From NCBI GenBank assembly GCA_014163555.1, contig JACJGO010000005.1, positions 1 to 64,000 on the forward strand: a DNA stretch of 64,000 nucleotides, in the 5' to 3' direction. Under the pieces are notes generated by a model. That model worked only from the letters and a program-made list of their open reading frames with translations. It did no database searches and was not told the origin of the DNA. This document shows, in pieces, positions 16,230 to 24,848 of the stretch; within the stretch, counting starts at the first letter, position 1, and every line of letters begins with the position of its first letter. The position numbers and the translations under genes are program-made. The DNA comes from Flavisolibacter longurius. Its GTDB lineage: Bacteria > Bacteroidota > Bacteroidia > Chitinophagales > Chitinophagaceae.

Positions 16230-17354
16230 TCAATATTCCTTCACCACGTTGTAAAGAGTATCCCGTTCTACCGGCTTGCGTTTTACCTGCTTGATCAGAG
16301 CCACCAGGTCTTCGGTGCTCATGGCGGGGTTTTGTTCTTCGGCGCCGGCCATGGAGTAGATCTTTGTCGTATCGTCGATAGTGCCATCGATATCATCCAC
16401 ACCATACGCAAGAGAAAGCTGCGCATTCTTCCTGCCCAGCATCGGCCAGTAGGCTTTTAGGTGGGGGAAGTTATCCATAAAGAGACGGGCAATGGCATAC
16501 ATGCGAAAATCTTCCACCACACTCACTTCCGGAACGTTACTCATGTCGTTATCGCCATTGCGGAATTTAAGCGGAATGAAAGTGTTGAATCCACCGGTCT
16601 TGTCCTGCAGGCTGCGAAGGCGTTGCATATGATCAACACGGTGGCTGTATTTTTCAATGTGCCCGTAAAGCATGGTAGCATTGCTGTGCATTCCGGCATT
16701 GTGAATGGCTTCATGAATGGCCAGCCAGCCAGCGCCATCAACTTTGTCGGCGCAAATCTGGCTGCGGATTTCTTCATCGAAGATTTCAGCACCACCGCCG
16801 GGAATGGAATTTAACCCGGCTTCTTTCAGCAACTGAACGCCTTCGGCAACGGACAGCTTTGCCTTGCGGAACATATAATCCAGTTCCACCGCGGTAAAGC
16901 CTTTAATGTGCAGGTCAGGACGGTGGGCTTTGATCCTTTTCAGCAATTCGGCAAAAAAGGAAAGATTCATTTTGGGGTGAACACCCCCTACAATGTGTAC
17001 CTCTGTTACCGGTTGACCATCGTATTTTTTTACAATGGCCATCATGTCGTCAATGGAAAGTTCCCAGCCTTCTTCCTTGTGTGCATATAACCGCGAGTAG
17101 GAGCAGAAGTTGCAGGAAAACACACAAACGTTGGTTGGCTCGATATGAAAATTGCGGTTGAAAAAGACCGCATCGCCATGCAGCTTTTCTTTTACAGAAT
17201 TGGCCAGTGAACCCACAAAGGAAAGACTGCCCCTTTCAAACAGCAAAAGACCATCTTCTTCGCTTAGCCGTTCGCCGGCATATACCTTATCAGCTAGGGT
17301 TTGCAGGGCCGGAATTTCCTGGCGGAAAAGAACCCTTTCTTCGGTCGCTATCAT
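16230..17354 (-). CDS. mqnE: aminodeoxyfutalosine synthase (radical SAM)
   Basis: From the ATG at 17354 the product is 374 residues. It has the radical-SAM cluster CVFSCNFC (Cys77, 81, 84), HIVGGVHPKMNL, FTAVELDY and GLNSIPGGGAEIFDEEIR. That last motif separates MqnE from its paralogue MqnC. MqnE joins 3-(1-carboxyvinyloxy)benzoate to SAM-derived adenosine to form 6-amino-6-deoxyfutalosine in the futalosine route to menaquinone. No other mqn gene is in the window. The upstream 18 codons are excluded because a -7 box (17359-17366) abuts this ATG. Confidence 0.93.
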   Translation of the reverse strand: MIATEERVLFRQEIPALQTLADKVYAGERLSEEDGLLLFERGSLSFVGSLANSVKEKLHGDAVFFNRNFHIEPTNVCVFSCNFCSYSRLYAHKEEGWELSIDDMMAIVKKYDGQPVTEVHIVGGVHPKMNLSFFAELLKRIKAHRPDLHIKGFTAVELDYMFRKAKLSVAEGVQLLKEAGLNSIPGGGAEIFDEEIRSQICADKVDGAGWLAIHEAIHNAGMHSNATMLYGHIEKYSHRVDHMQRLRSLQDKTGGFNTFIPLKFRNGDNDMSNVPEVSVVEDFRMYAIARLFMDNFPHLKAYWPMLGRKNAQLSLAYGVDDIDGTIDDTTKIYSMAGAEEQNPAMSTEDLVALIKQVKRKPVERDTLYNVVKEY

Positions 17355-17358
17355 GCGG

Positions 17359-17366
17359 CAAAGGTA
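17359..17366 (-). promoter_or_regulatory. -7 promoter box (TACCTTTG) abutting the mqnE start codon
   Basis: Minus-strand TACCTTTG is followed by CCGC and then ATG. Transcription from this box would begin within about 2 nt of the start codon, predicting a leaderless mqnE message. Confidence 0.6.
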
Positions 17367-17403
17367 GGGAAGGATAAAGGAGTTCGAAACCTGTAGAAAC
17401 GCA

Positions 17404-17427
17404 ATCATCCCTCCAGGGAGGGATGAT
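17404..17427 (-). terminator. terminator-like hairpin after the M43 protease
   Basis: Ten-bp stem ATCATCCCTC/GAGGGATGAT with a 4-nt loop, 65 bp beyond the protease stop. The T-run on the minus strand is weak (TGCGTTT). Confidence 0.55.
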
Positions 17428-17491
17428 TTTTCTCAACTTCTTTCTGTAAAATTTATTTAACTGAAAACGGTGCGGAAAACCCGCAATGGTG

Positions 17492-20400
17492 TTATTGCTT
17501 CAGTATTTTCTGCGTCACCGTTTTCCGTCCATCCGAATAGCTTACCTCCACCAGGTACATGCCCGAAGCTGCGTTGGCCAGGTTCACAGGTTCCTGCCTG
17601 TTGGCATTGCCCGTAAACTGTTTCAGCCATACCGTTTGACCAGCCATGTTCATTACCCGGATGCTCTGCAGGGCCGTTGGCGTTTGGTAATGCCAAACAG
17701 TAAAGGAAGTGGTAAACGGCGCCGGGAATACGAGCACACCTTCTTCCTTTAGTTTCGCCGGCAGGATTTGGGTGGTGAATTGAATGTTGTCGAGGTAAAG
17801 ATTGTTTTCATTGTTATTCGTTGCCCGGAAGAATACAATCAACGGATTGGGCCCGATAAATGGTGACAGGTCGATGGTTTCTTTGCGCCAGTCACTGGCC
17901 GATTGCGGAACGAAGGCCGTTGTTTGCGCACTTGCGCTGGTCTGAAGATCGGTTCCCCATTTTTTGTACACAGTGGTAAAGCTGTTGCCGCAGTCCTGCG
18001 TTACCAGCAACTCCAGCGTATCGAGGGGTACATTGGTTTGTTGGCTAAACAGGCTTGCTGCTACATCAAACGTCAGTTTTGATGAATCAGCGGTACCAAA
18101 ATCAAGGACGGGTGAAACCAGGTCATCCACCTGGCCTAATGCTGTGTATTCAAAACTGTTCAGGAAGGCAGAGCCGGTATTGCCATTGCCGGTATGGCTG
18201 TATTGCCAGGTAGTGGAGCCATCACTATTCAACACACTCCAGTTGGCTGGTGGGAAAATAATGTTTGGAAATGTTTGCGTCAGCGGTGCTTTGTCGGTTC
18301 CCGGAACGGCAAAACTTACCTGCAGGGTGTCGTTGGAAAGGTTGATATCATCAATGCCTTTTGCTGTGATCAAGCCGGTTGCATTTACCTGGAAGGTATA
18401 TGTGCCGGGTGTTAGTCCGGCTATTGCCGGTAACGTGATGGTGGATTCTGCACCGTTTGCCAGGCTAAGCCCATTCACGGCATGTGTCACTGTCGATCCA
18501 TTGTTCAGCGTATACACTAACGTAAAGGCTTTGACCGTATCTGTACCGCGGTTCCGTACCCTGATGGAAGGAGTTACCGAAGGTGAGCATAAAAAACGGC
18601 CCGGTTGCTGGATGGAAACCAGTTCAAGGTCGCGTTTGTAAACAGCGGTTACATTGATGTTATCGATAAAAATATTGTTTCCAAAATCATTGGTATTGCG
18701 GAATGACAGGCCTAAACTTCCGGATGCAATGTTGGCCGCATTGATGACAATGCGTTCCGTACGCCAGTCGCCTGATACCGGTGCCAGGTAATCCGCAGAA
18801 GAACTGCCGGCTGTTGCCAACTGTGCGCCTTTTTTATTGTAAACGGTAGTAAAGCTGTTGGAGCAATCCGTTGTTGCCAATACACTAAGGCCATCGTTTG
18901 ACGAACCGGAAACGCCGGCAAAGTTTTTATGCGCCACATCAAATGTTACCACCACAGAGTCGGCGCCGGCCACCCCGATGATGGGTGTATGCAGGTCATC
19001 GTTTTCGCCGGTCAGGTTGTTATTGAAATTATCAAAGAATGCGGCGTAATTGCTGTTGCGGCCCGGTGCCTTCCGAACCCAGGTTGCGTTGTTATTGCTG
19101 TTGCTTATGCGCCAGCCGGCAGGTGGGAAGGCGGTTTCAAACCCTTCGGTGAACGGAGTAGGGATTGGCTGCACCACGGCAAATGTTTTTTGCAGGGTAT
19201 CATTTGAGAGCCGGGTATCTCCTGTTCCTGAAACGGTTACCGGGTCAAAACTAAACAGGGTAATCGTATGCTGTCCGAAACCGGTGTTTCCCGTTGGTAA
19301 TGCCACGGTTGTAGAGGCGCCGGGTTGAAGGGTTTGCGAATAAGTTTGTTGCTGAACCGGGCCATTGTCGATCCGGTATCCCACTTTGAAAGCGGATACC
19401 GCTTCTGATCCCATGTTTTCAACCGTAACCGATGGAGTAATTGAACCTGTACAGGCAGTGGCAGCCGGTGAAACAATTGCCTGAACCCTTAGGTCACGGG
19501 CACCCACTTTAACCAGGTTGATGTTATCGAGATGTACCAGGTTGCCATAACCGCTGATGCTGCGGAAAACAATAACCAGCTTGCCGCTGGCCAGTAAGTT
19601 GCCATCCAGCGATACGGTTTCTGTACGCCAGTCCGTTTGTTCCGGGGATTTAAATTCCGTTTCTGAAGACCCGGCTGTGGCCAGGGCAGCCCCTCCTTTG
19701 TAATAAACCCTTGTGAAGGTTTGTCCGCAATCAGCTGATACCAGTACCGCCAGGGAATCGTGGTATTCCGGGTCCGGATAGTTTTTATGCGCCAGGTCGA
19801 AGGTTAAGAAATAGGTCGATGCCGGATCAACGTTGATAGACGCACTGCGCAAGTCATCGCGGTGGCCTACGCCTTCGTAATTGTAATTATCGATGGTCAG
19901 CTTACCGGCAGAACCATTTCGACCGGGAGTGGTGTGTACCCAGGTAAAATCAAAATCAGGATTGTCGATCGTCCAGTTTTGCAAAACCGTTTCAAACCCT
20001 TCATTGACCGGTGTAGCAATGGGTGCCATGACCGACAAGGTCTGGGCATAACTGTCGTTGGTGGTTACCGCATCGGTACCACCGTTGGGAGCTCCTGTAA
20101 AGAAGCGGAAAGAATGTGTTCCCTGTCCAACCGCGATGGCTGGAAACGAGGCCACATAGAATCCGCCGTGCGGAATATTGACGGCAACGGTTTGCGTGAT
20201 GGCAGCACCGTTGTTGAGGGAATATCCAACAGTCAGCGAGGTGATGGTCGTCAGGCCGTTGTTTACAACCCTGAATTTAGGCGTGATGGTTCCGGGACAC
20301 CCCAGCGAATCCGGGTAATAAACGGCGTTGCAACCTGTCAATTCAAACCCGCCGGGACTAACAGACGTCAGTGCAGATACATCCAGCGCCGGAGCATTGG

Positions 20401-21484
20401 CCGGTGGCTGGCAGCCCAGTGAGTTTTTAAGGCCGGGACGGGTATTGTCCAAAACCCATTCCATCCGCGACACCTGCTTGCTGGTAAACATGGTCAGGCA
20501 GGCATCGTAGGTATAATCCATGTAGTTCTGGTACATTTTACCTGGCGAAACGGCAGTGCAGCCGTCGGTTTGCACACCGCTAAGACAGTTGCCGGAGGCA
20601 TCGCCCTGGTTAGGGGTATCACCAATATCTGCTGTACCATTGGCCTGGCCGGCCGGATTGAACAGACCTGTCGGCAGCGAAAAGCTGGTGGTCGTGGGTA
20701 GTTGGTCGAAATCATCGCCGGTACAACCGCCATTGTCATCACCCCAGATATGGTAAAGGCCAAAATAATGTCCGATTTCGTGGGTGGCCGTGCGGCCGCG
20801 GTTATAAGGCGCTTTTGTATAGCAGGATGAAGTACCAAAGGCTTCGATGTTCAGCACCACGCCGTCATTTGTTCCGGCGCCGGGCCCGATGTTATCGGCA
20901 TAACCGAGAATGCCTTGTCCTGTCATGTCTTTGCCCACCCAAATGTTCAGGTAGGAAGCCGGGTTCCAAGCATCCAGTCCACCTTTGGCTGCATATTTAA
21001 TGGGATCCTGCATTTCGTTTACGTCTGAGCCTGTAGTACTGCTCCGGCGTTCAATACCTGTAGTTAACTGGCCGCCGGGAGTACGGCGGGCCAGGCAAAA
21101 CCGGATGCGGCTATGTCCACGAAGGCTGTAAAAACCAGAGGCATTCGTGCTGTCGGGGTTTGCGCCGGAAAAGTCAAGGTTGAGGCGGTCGATCTGTGCC
21201 TGTACATCGGCGTTGGAAACAAGGTATGGATTGGGAAGTACAATGTGAACAACTACTGGGATCGTTACTTCATTTTCGATCCGGTAGGCGCCCTGGTCGG
21301 CACCGGTGCCCCCGTTGCGGGTACGGCCTTCCGATGGTGTACGGCTGGCGGCATAATTATCTTTGTAAAGCTGCAGCCGGTTCATGGTGGCGCAACGTTG
21401 CACGGTATTGGATTTTTGTTGTGCAAAGGTGGAAAGAGTAAACAGAAGCCCCAGGCAAAGGACTATAGACGGAACGGCTTTCAA
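17492..21484 (-). CDS. secreted M43 zinc metalloprotease with T9SS type A sorting domain
   Basis: The 1330-residue protein has a signal peptide ending near TFAQQ and an M43 (pappalysin-like) catalytic domain with zinc site HEIGHYFGLYH (His235, Glu236, His239, His245) and a Met-turn near YQNYMDY. Three tandem modules follow (about 365-660, 661-940, 941-1240). Each pairs a CARDB-like fold (PSVTVENMGS, PSIRVRNRGT) with a jelly-roll of the cleaved-adhesin/MAM type (EGFETAFPPAGW, TWVRKAPGRN). Residues about 1245-1330 form the type A sorting domain ending TQKILKQ, so it is exported by T9SS and cleaved or surface-anchored. It likely degrades or binds extracellular protein. Confidence 0.93.
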   Translation of the reverse strand: MKAVPSIVLCLGLLFTLSTFAQQKSNTVQRCATMNRLQLYKDNYAASRTPSEGRTRNGGTGADQGAYRIENEVTIPVVVHIVLPNPYLVSNADVQAQIDRLNLDFSGANPDSTNASGFYSLRGHSRIRFCLARRTPGGQLTTGIERRSSTTGSDVNEMQDPIKYAAKGGLDAWNPASYLNIWVGKDMTGQGILGYADNIGPGAGTNDGVVLNIEAFGTSSCYTKAPYNRGRTATHEIGHYFGLYHIWGDDNGGCTGDDFDQLPTTTSFSLPTGLFNPAGQANGTADIGDTPNQGDASGNCLSGVQTDGCTAVSPGKMYQNYMDYTYDACLTMFTSKQVSRMEWVLDNTRPGLKNSLGCQPPANAPALDVSALTSVSPGGFELTGCNAVYYPDSLGCPGTITPKFRVVNNGLTTITSLTVGYSLNNGAAITQTVAVNIPHGGFYVASFPAIAVGQGTHSFRFFTGAPNGGTDAVTTNDSYAQTLSVMAPIATPVNEGFETVLQNWTIDNPDFDFTWVHTTPGRNGSAGKLTIDNYNYEGVGHRDDLRSASINVDPASTYFLTFDLAHKNYPDPEYHDSLAVLVSADCGQTFTRVYYKGGAALATAGSSETEFKSPEQTDWRTETVSLDGNLLASGKLVIVFRSISGYGNLVHLDNINLVKVGARDLRVQAIVSPAATACTGSITPSVTVENMGSEAVSAFKVGYRIDNGPVQQQTYSQTLQPGASTTVALPTGNTGFGQHTITLFSFDPVTVSGTGDTRLSNDTLQKTFAVVQPIPTPFTEGFETAFPPAGWRISNSNNNATWVRKAPGRNSNYAAFFDNFNNNLTGENDDLHTPIIGVAGADSVVVTFDVAHKNFAGVSGSSNDGLSVLATTDCSNSFTTVYNKKGAQLATAGSSSADYLAPVSGDWRTERIVINAANIASGSLGLSFRNTNDFGNNIFIDNINVTAVYKRDLELVSIQQPGRFLCSPSVTPSIRVRNRGTDTVKAFTLVYTLNNGSTVTHAVNGLSLANGAESTITLPAIAGLTPGTYTFQVNATGLITAKGIDDINLSNDTLQVSFAVPGTDKAPLTQTFPNIIFPPANWSVLNSDGSTTWQYSHTGNGNTGSAFLNSFEYTALGQVDDLVSPVLDFGTADSSKLTFDVAASLFSQQTNVPLDTLELLVTQDCGNSFTTVYKKWGTDLQTSASAQTTAFVPQSASDWRKETIDLSPFIGPNPLIVFFRATNNNENNLYLDNIQFTTQILPAKLKEEGVLVFPAPFTTSFTVWHYQTPTALQSIRVMNMAGQTVWLKQFTGNANRQEPVNLANAASGMYLVEVSYSDGRKTVTQKILKQ

Positions 21485-21807
21485 AGCAGGACAATTTAAA
21501 TGATAAATGGATTTCTCACAGGCGTTTCAATTACAATAATACTTTATTCATGGCGAGGGGACAAAAGTTTTCGGCAAAAGCCCCGCTGGTTACGGCTTTG
21601 CCGGCAATGAGGGAGAACCCTTGGCAGGAAATCTCAAAATCAGAACCTTTGAAAAGAAAAGCCCTGATGAAAAATAACCGGCATTTTATAAGTTAGCAGT
21701 TCAAACTCTGTGTATACGAACAGTGGGGTATTGGGCAAGACCAGTTTGTCATTGCACTATCAAAACGTACGATTTTTTAAAAACAAACCATCCAAAACCA
21801 AAAGCTC
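21485..21807. other. intergenic region between divergent M43 and DUF4256 genes
   Basis: This 323-bp region must hold both promoters. I see no exact TAnnTTTG. At 21572-21603 there is an imperfect hairpin (CGGCAAAAGCC/GGCTTTGCCG, one bulged A, 11-nt loop) that would lie in the 5' leader of the M43 gene. Nothing else is recognisable. Confidence 0.5.
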
Positions 21808-22377
21808 ATGGCCGTTAAAAGCAAAAAAACACTTCACACCGAACCAGACCAGGATTTGCTTCCAGTACTGAAAGCTCGGTTTGAGAAAAACAAAAACCGC
21901 CACCCGACTATCCGTTGGGAGGATGTACAAAAAAGGCTGGATGCCCATCCGGACCGTATGTGGTCGTTACTGGAAATGGAAAACACCGGTGGCGAACCTG
22001 ATGTTATTGGACATGATGCGGAAACGGGTCAATATATTTTTTGTGATTGTGCGGCAGAAAGCCCGGCTGGCCGCCGCAGTTTTTGTTACGACTTGGAAGC
22101 CCAGAACGAAAGAAAAGAAAACAAACCAGCCAACAGCGCCGTGGAGGCGGCCCGTGGGATGGGCATCGAACTCCTGACAGAAAACGACTATCATGAACTG
22201 CAAAAGCTTGGAAATTTTGACCTGAAAACATCGAGCTGGCTGAAAACGCCTGATGCGATTCGTGAACGTGGCGGGGCAATTTTTGGTGACAAGCGTTATG
22301 GCCGTGTTTTTATTTACCACAACGGTGCACAATCTTATTATGCGGCAAGAGGTTTTCGTGGCTTACTCAAAGTTTAA
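21808..22377 (+). CDS. DUF4256 domain protein
   Basis: The 189-residue soluble protein matches DUF4256: LLPVLKARFEKNKNRHPTI and W-DVQKRLDAHPDRMWSLLEME near the N-terminus, TGGEPDVIGHD, FCDCAAESPAGRRSFCYD and a C-terminal YYAARGFRGLLKV. The family is widespread in bacteria with no known function. Conserved Cys and Asp residues in FCDCAAES could bind metal, which is inference. It is monocistronic. Confidence 0.85.
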   Translation: MAVKSKKTLHTEPDQDLLPVLKARFEKNKNRHPTIRWEDVQKRLDAHPDRMWSLLEMENTGGEPDVIGHDAETGQYIFCDCAAESPAGRRSFCYDLEAQNERKENKPANSAVEAARGMGIELLTENDYHELQKLGNFDLKTSSWLKTPDAIRERGGAIFGDKRYGRVFIYHNGAQSYYAARGFRGLLKV

Positions 22378-22588
22378 AATTTGTTTGCTTCTGGAAACGA
22401 AACATTCATGGTTTGAAGGGTTCTGTTTCCCGTTTGCTGACAGCCCTTGAATTGTTTGTTGACAAACTTACTTCTGAAGGTGATTCATTTCAGAATTCGA
22501 TTGTAATGGACTGATCTATTACAAGTACATTGAAAAAATTCTAACCATACTTCCTGATAAAAAAAATACAATCCTCAACACCATTCCC

Positions 22589-23107
22589 ATGGAGTTTTTA
22601 TTGCGTCCCTGGCAGCTTTCTGATCTATCTTCCCTCGTACGTTACGCCAACAATTGGAGCATCGCCAAAAACATGACGGACAAATTTCCGCATCCATATA
22701 CGGAAGAAAATGGCAACGCCTTTATTGCATTTGCCAACAGTGAGGTGCCGGTTCACATATTCGCTATCACGGTACAGGATGAGGCGGTAGGAGGCATTGG
22801 TATTCACCCGCAGGATGATATCCATCGCAAGAATGCGGAATTGGGTTACTGGCTGGCGGAACCCTTTTGGGGCAAAGGCATTATCAGTAAAGCCATTCAT
22901 CAAATGGTCAATTTTGCATTTGATACATATGATATTAGCCGGGTCTTTGCTCGTCCGTTTGGTACTAACCTGGCTTCGCAGCGGGTGCTGGAAAAAAATG
23001 GCTTTTTACAGGAAGGCCGCTTTGAAAAAGTGCTGTACAAAAACGGTGAATACCTTGACGAATTGATTTACGCAGTGAGAAGGGAGATATGGGATAGGAA
23101 GTCCTGA
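22589..23107 (+). CDS. GNAT N-acetyltransferase (RimJ/RimL type)
   Basis: The 172-residue protein has the acetyltransferase_3 pattern. It begins LRPWQLSDLSSLVRYANN, has GGIGIHP and ELGYWLAEPFWGKGI (motif A, acetyl-CoA pyrophosphate loop), VNFAFDTYDISRVFARPFGTNLASQRVLEKNGF (motif B), and ends in a beta-strand with LYKNGEYLDELIYA. It should acetylate an amine such as a protein N-terminus or small molecule; the substrate is unknown. It converges with the ATP-grasp ligase gene. Confidence 0.88.
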   Translation: MEFLLRPWQLSDLSSLVRYANNWSIAKNMTDKFPHPYTEENGNAFIAFANSEVPVHIFAITVQDEAVGGIGIHPQDDIHRKNAELGYWLAEPFWGKGIISKAIHQMVNFAFDTYDISRVFARPFGTNLASQRVLEKNGFLQEGRFEKVLYKNGEYLDELIYAVRREIWDRKS

Positions 23108-23176
23108 TTATATAACAATGCAAGATTATATTGTTCAACCGAATTGTAGGAGAGTGGTTGCTACACTTAAATTTTT

Positions 23177-24739
23177 TCAGTTCGCTTTCTCCAATACTAC
23201 TACCGTTTTCTCGTAAAAAAAGGAAGCCCTTTCCGGCGTTGCCCCGATACAAACCAGGCCAAGTTTGCCATACTGCGACAAAGCGCTGATCAGGTGAAAC
23301 ATAACACCTTCCTGCAGGGTGCTGTCGTACAGCAATTCATTGCACATGGCAATATCAATCAGGTCGTGCGGTGTTAGTCCTTTGTAGCGGTCATCCTGCA
23401 GGTTGTCGGTACAGATATAATAACGGCGTTGTCCATTGGAAGTTAAAAAAACGGCGGCCTCCGCATCATACGAACCGCAGGTGAGAAACTGCAGCATTAA
23501 ATAGGGGTGCGTAGTACCGCCCTTTCGAAGGTTTATTTCTATGGCATAATGCTTCCAGATTTGGCCTTCTTTCACGCTGATAAAATCAATAGCAAATCGC
23601 CCCAGTACACCGTAATGTCTTAACTCTTCCGCCAGTTTTTTTCCAATCACAGCCAGTTCTTTTGCATAGGCTGCATCGGCCGGGAACGAAGCACCCAAAT
23701 AAACCTGTCCGTTTTCACCGCCCAGCACCTGGTCGTGGGTAGAAATTACATCTGCCTGTCCCAGCGGATTGATACGGCATTGAACGGAGGGAGAGTGTTT
23801 GATTTCCCCTTCAATAAATTCTTCCACAATGCCACCTTCCATTTTAAATTTTTGCAGAAAGGTTTCCAGCGTCAGGTCTTTTGCCACAATCTGTAGTTGT
23901 TTTGCAAAGTGGTCGCAGATCCAGATTTCCAGTTCAGGGCTTTGCGGTGCACCGGCGAATGAAAAAACCGCATTGCCTTCTCCGGAAAAGCCTTCATTGA
24001 TCTTAACGACAGCTTTGCGAAGCGAAGGGTTGTCCAGTTTTAATTGAAGCAAAGCATCCACGATGTCTGACTTGGTATAAAGATCTTCAAACCCTTTTGG
24101 CGTATCCATTCGGCAAGACCGGAAAAGCTTGCGGCCATTGCTTTTGTTGCCAAGGTTTGACAGGTCAGGATCACAACCATACACCGGCAATTGCAGGGCA
24201 ATGGCCAGTTTGCGTTCGGCTTCCGTAACGGTAAAGCAACTCAAATGCGCCACATGATGCTGGGGAATGCTGCTGCTGATCCGTTGAATCAGTCGCGGAC
24301 GTTGCAGGATCTTTTCGGTCAGCGATTTATTGGAAGAATCGAAACAACTGAGTAAGGTTAACCGTTGCCGGGCATGATAGGCCGTAATGCCGGGAAGGAG
24401 ATGAAGGTAATAATCCACTATCACAGGGTCGATGGGCATGCTGGTTATATAAACAACATGTGTATGCGGCATGCGCAACAGTAACAGGAGGCAAAGCATT
24501 CGTTCTTCATAATACGTAACGCCTTCAATCTTCTGCAGGATTTCGGTATCCAAGGTCAGGCTGGGAATAACCACAACTGATTTGGGGGCCAGTTTATCCG
24601 GGAAAAATTGTTCGAACTGCGCTGCAAAACTTTTCTGCAGCCTTGCGTAGTTTGTTCTTTCCGTATCTTTTTGCCCTTGAACGGCAATCGGTTCAGTCTT
24701 CTGCGGCAGAAGTGAAAAGCCGGCGATAGCGTGTTGCAT
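23177..24739 (-). CDS. PGM1-like ATP-grasp peptide ligase
   Basis: The 520-residue protein resembles the ATP-grasp ligase family of Streptomyces PGM1, which joins an unusual N-terminal amino acid to a ribosomally made peptide during pheganomycin synthesis. Visible pieces are VVIPSLTLDTEILQKIEGV, YYEERMLCLLLLLRMP, VVKINEGFSGEGNAVF (ATP-grasp lysine and flexible loop) and AIEINLRKGGTTHP (metal-binding Glu/Asn). The DLSNLGNKSNGRKLFR segment precedes the ATP-grasp fold. It should form an amide or peptide bond with ATP. No precursor peptide or export gene is adjacent, so the product is unknown. Confidence 0.8.
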   Translation of the reverse strand: MQHAIAGFSLLPQKTEPIAVQGQKDTERTNYARLQKSFAAQFEQFFPDKLAPKSVVVIPSLTLDTEILQKIEGVTYYEERMLCLLLLLRMPHTHVVYITSMPIDPVIVDYYLHLLPGITAYHARQRLTLLSCFDSSNKSLTEKILQRPRLIQRISSSIPQHHVAHLSCFTVTEAERKLAIALQLPVYGCDPDLSNLGNKSNGRKLFRSCRMDTPKGFEDLYTKSDIVDALLQLKLDNPSLRKAVVKINEGFSGEGNAVFSFAGAPQSPELEIWICDHFAKQLQIVAKDLTLETFLQKFKMEGGIVEEFIEGEIKHSPSVQCRINPLGQADVISTHDQVLGGENGQVYLGASFPADAAYAKELAVIGKKLAEELRHYGVLGRFAIDFISVKEGQIWKHYAIEINLRKGGTTHPYLMLQFLTCGSYDAEAAVFLTSNGQRRYYICTDNLQDDRYKGLTPHDLIDIAMCNELLYDSTLQEGVMFHLISALSQYGKLGLVCIGATPERASFFYEKTVVVLEKAN

Positions 24740-24848
24740 GTGACCGTTTGGTTTCCTTAAAGGAAAACATCTTTTTCTTTTTTTAGTATGACGGCTTTAA
24801 GATGGTAATATGATTCTGGACAGTTTTTTTACATATACAATAAAGGAT

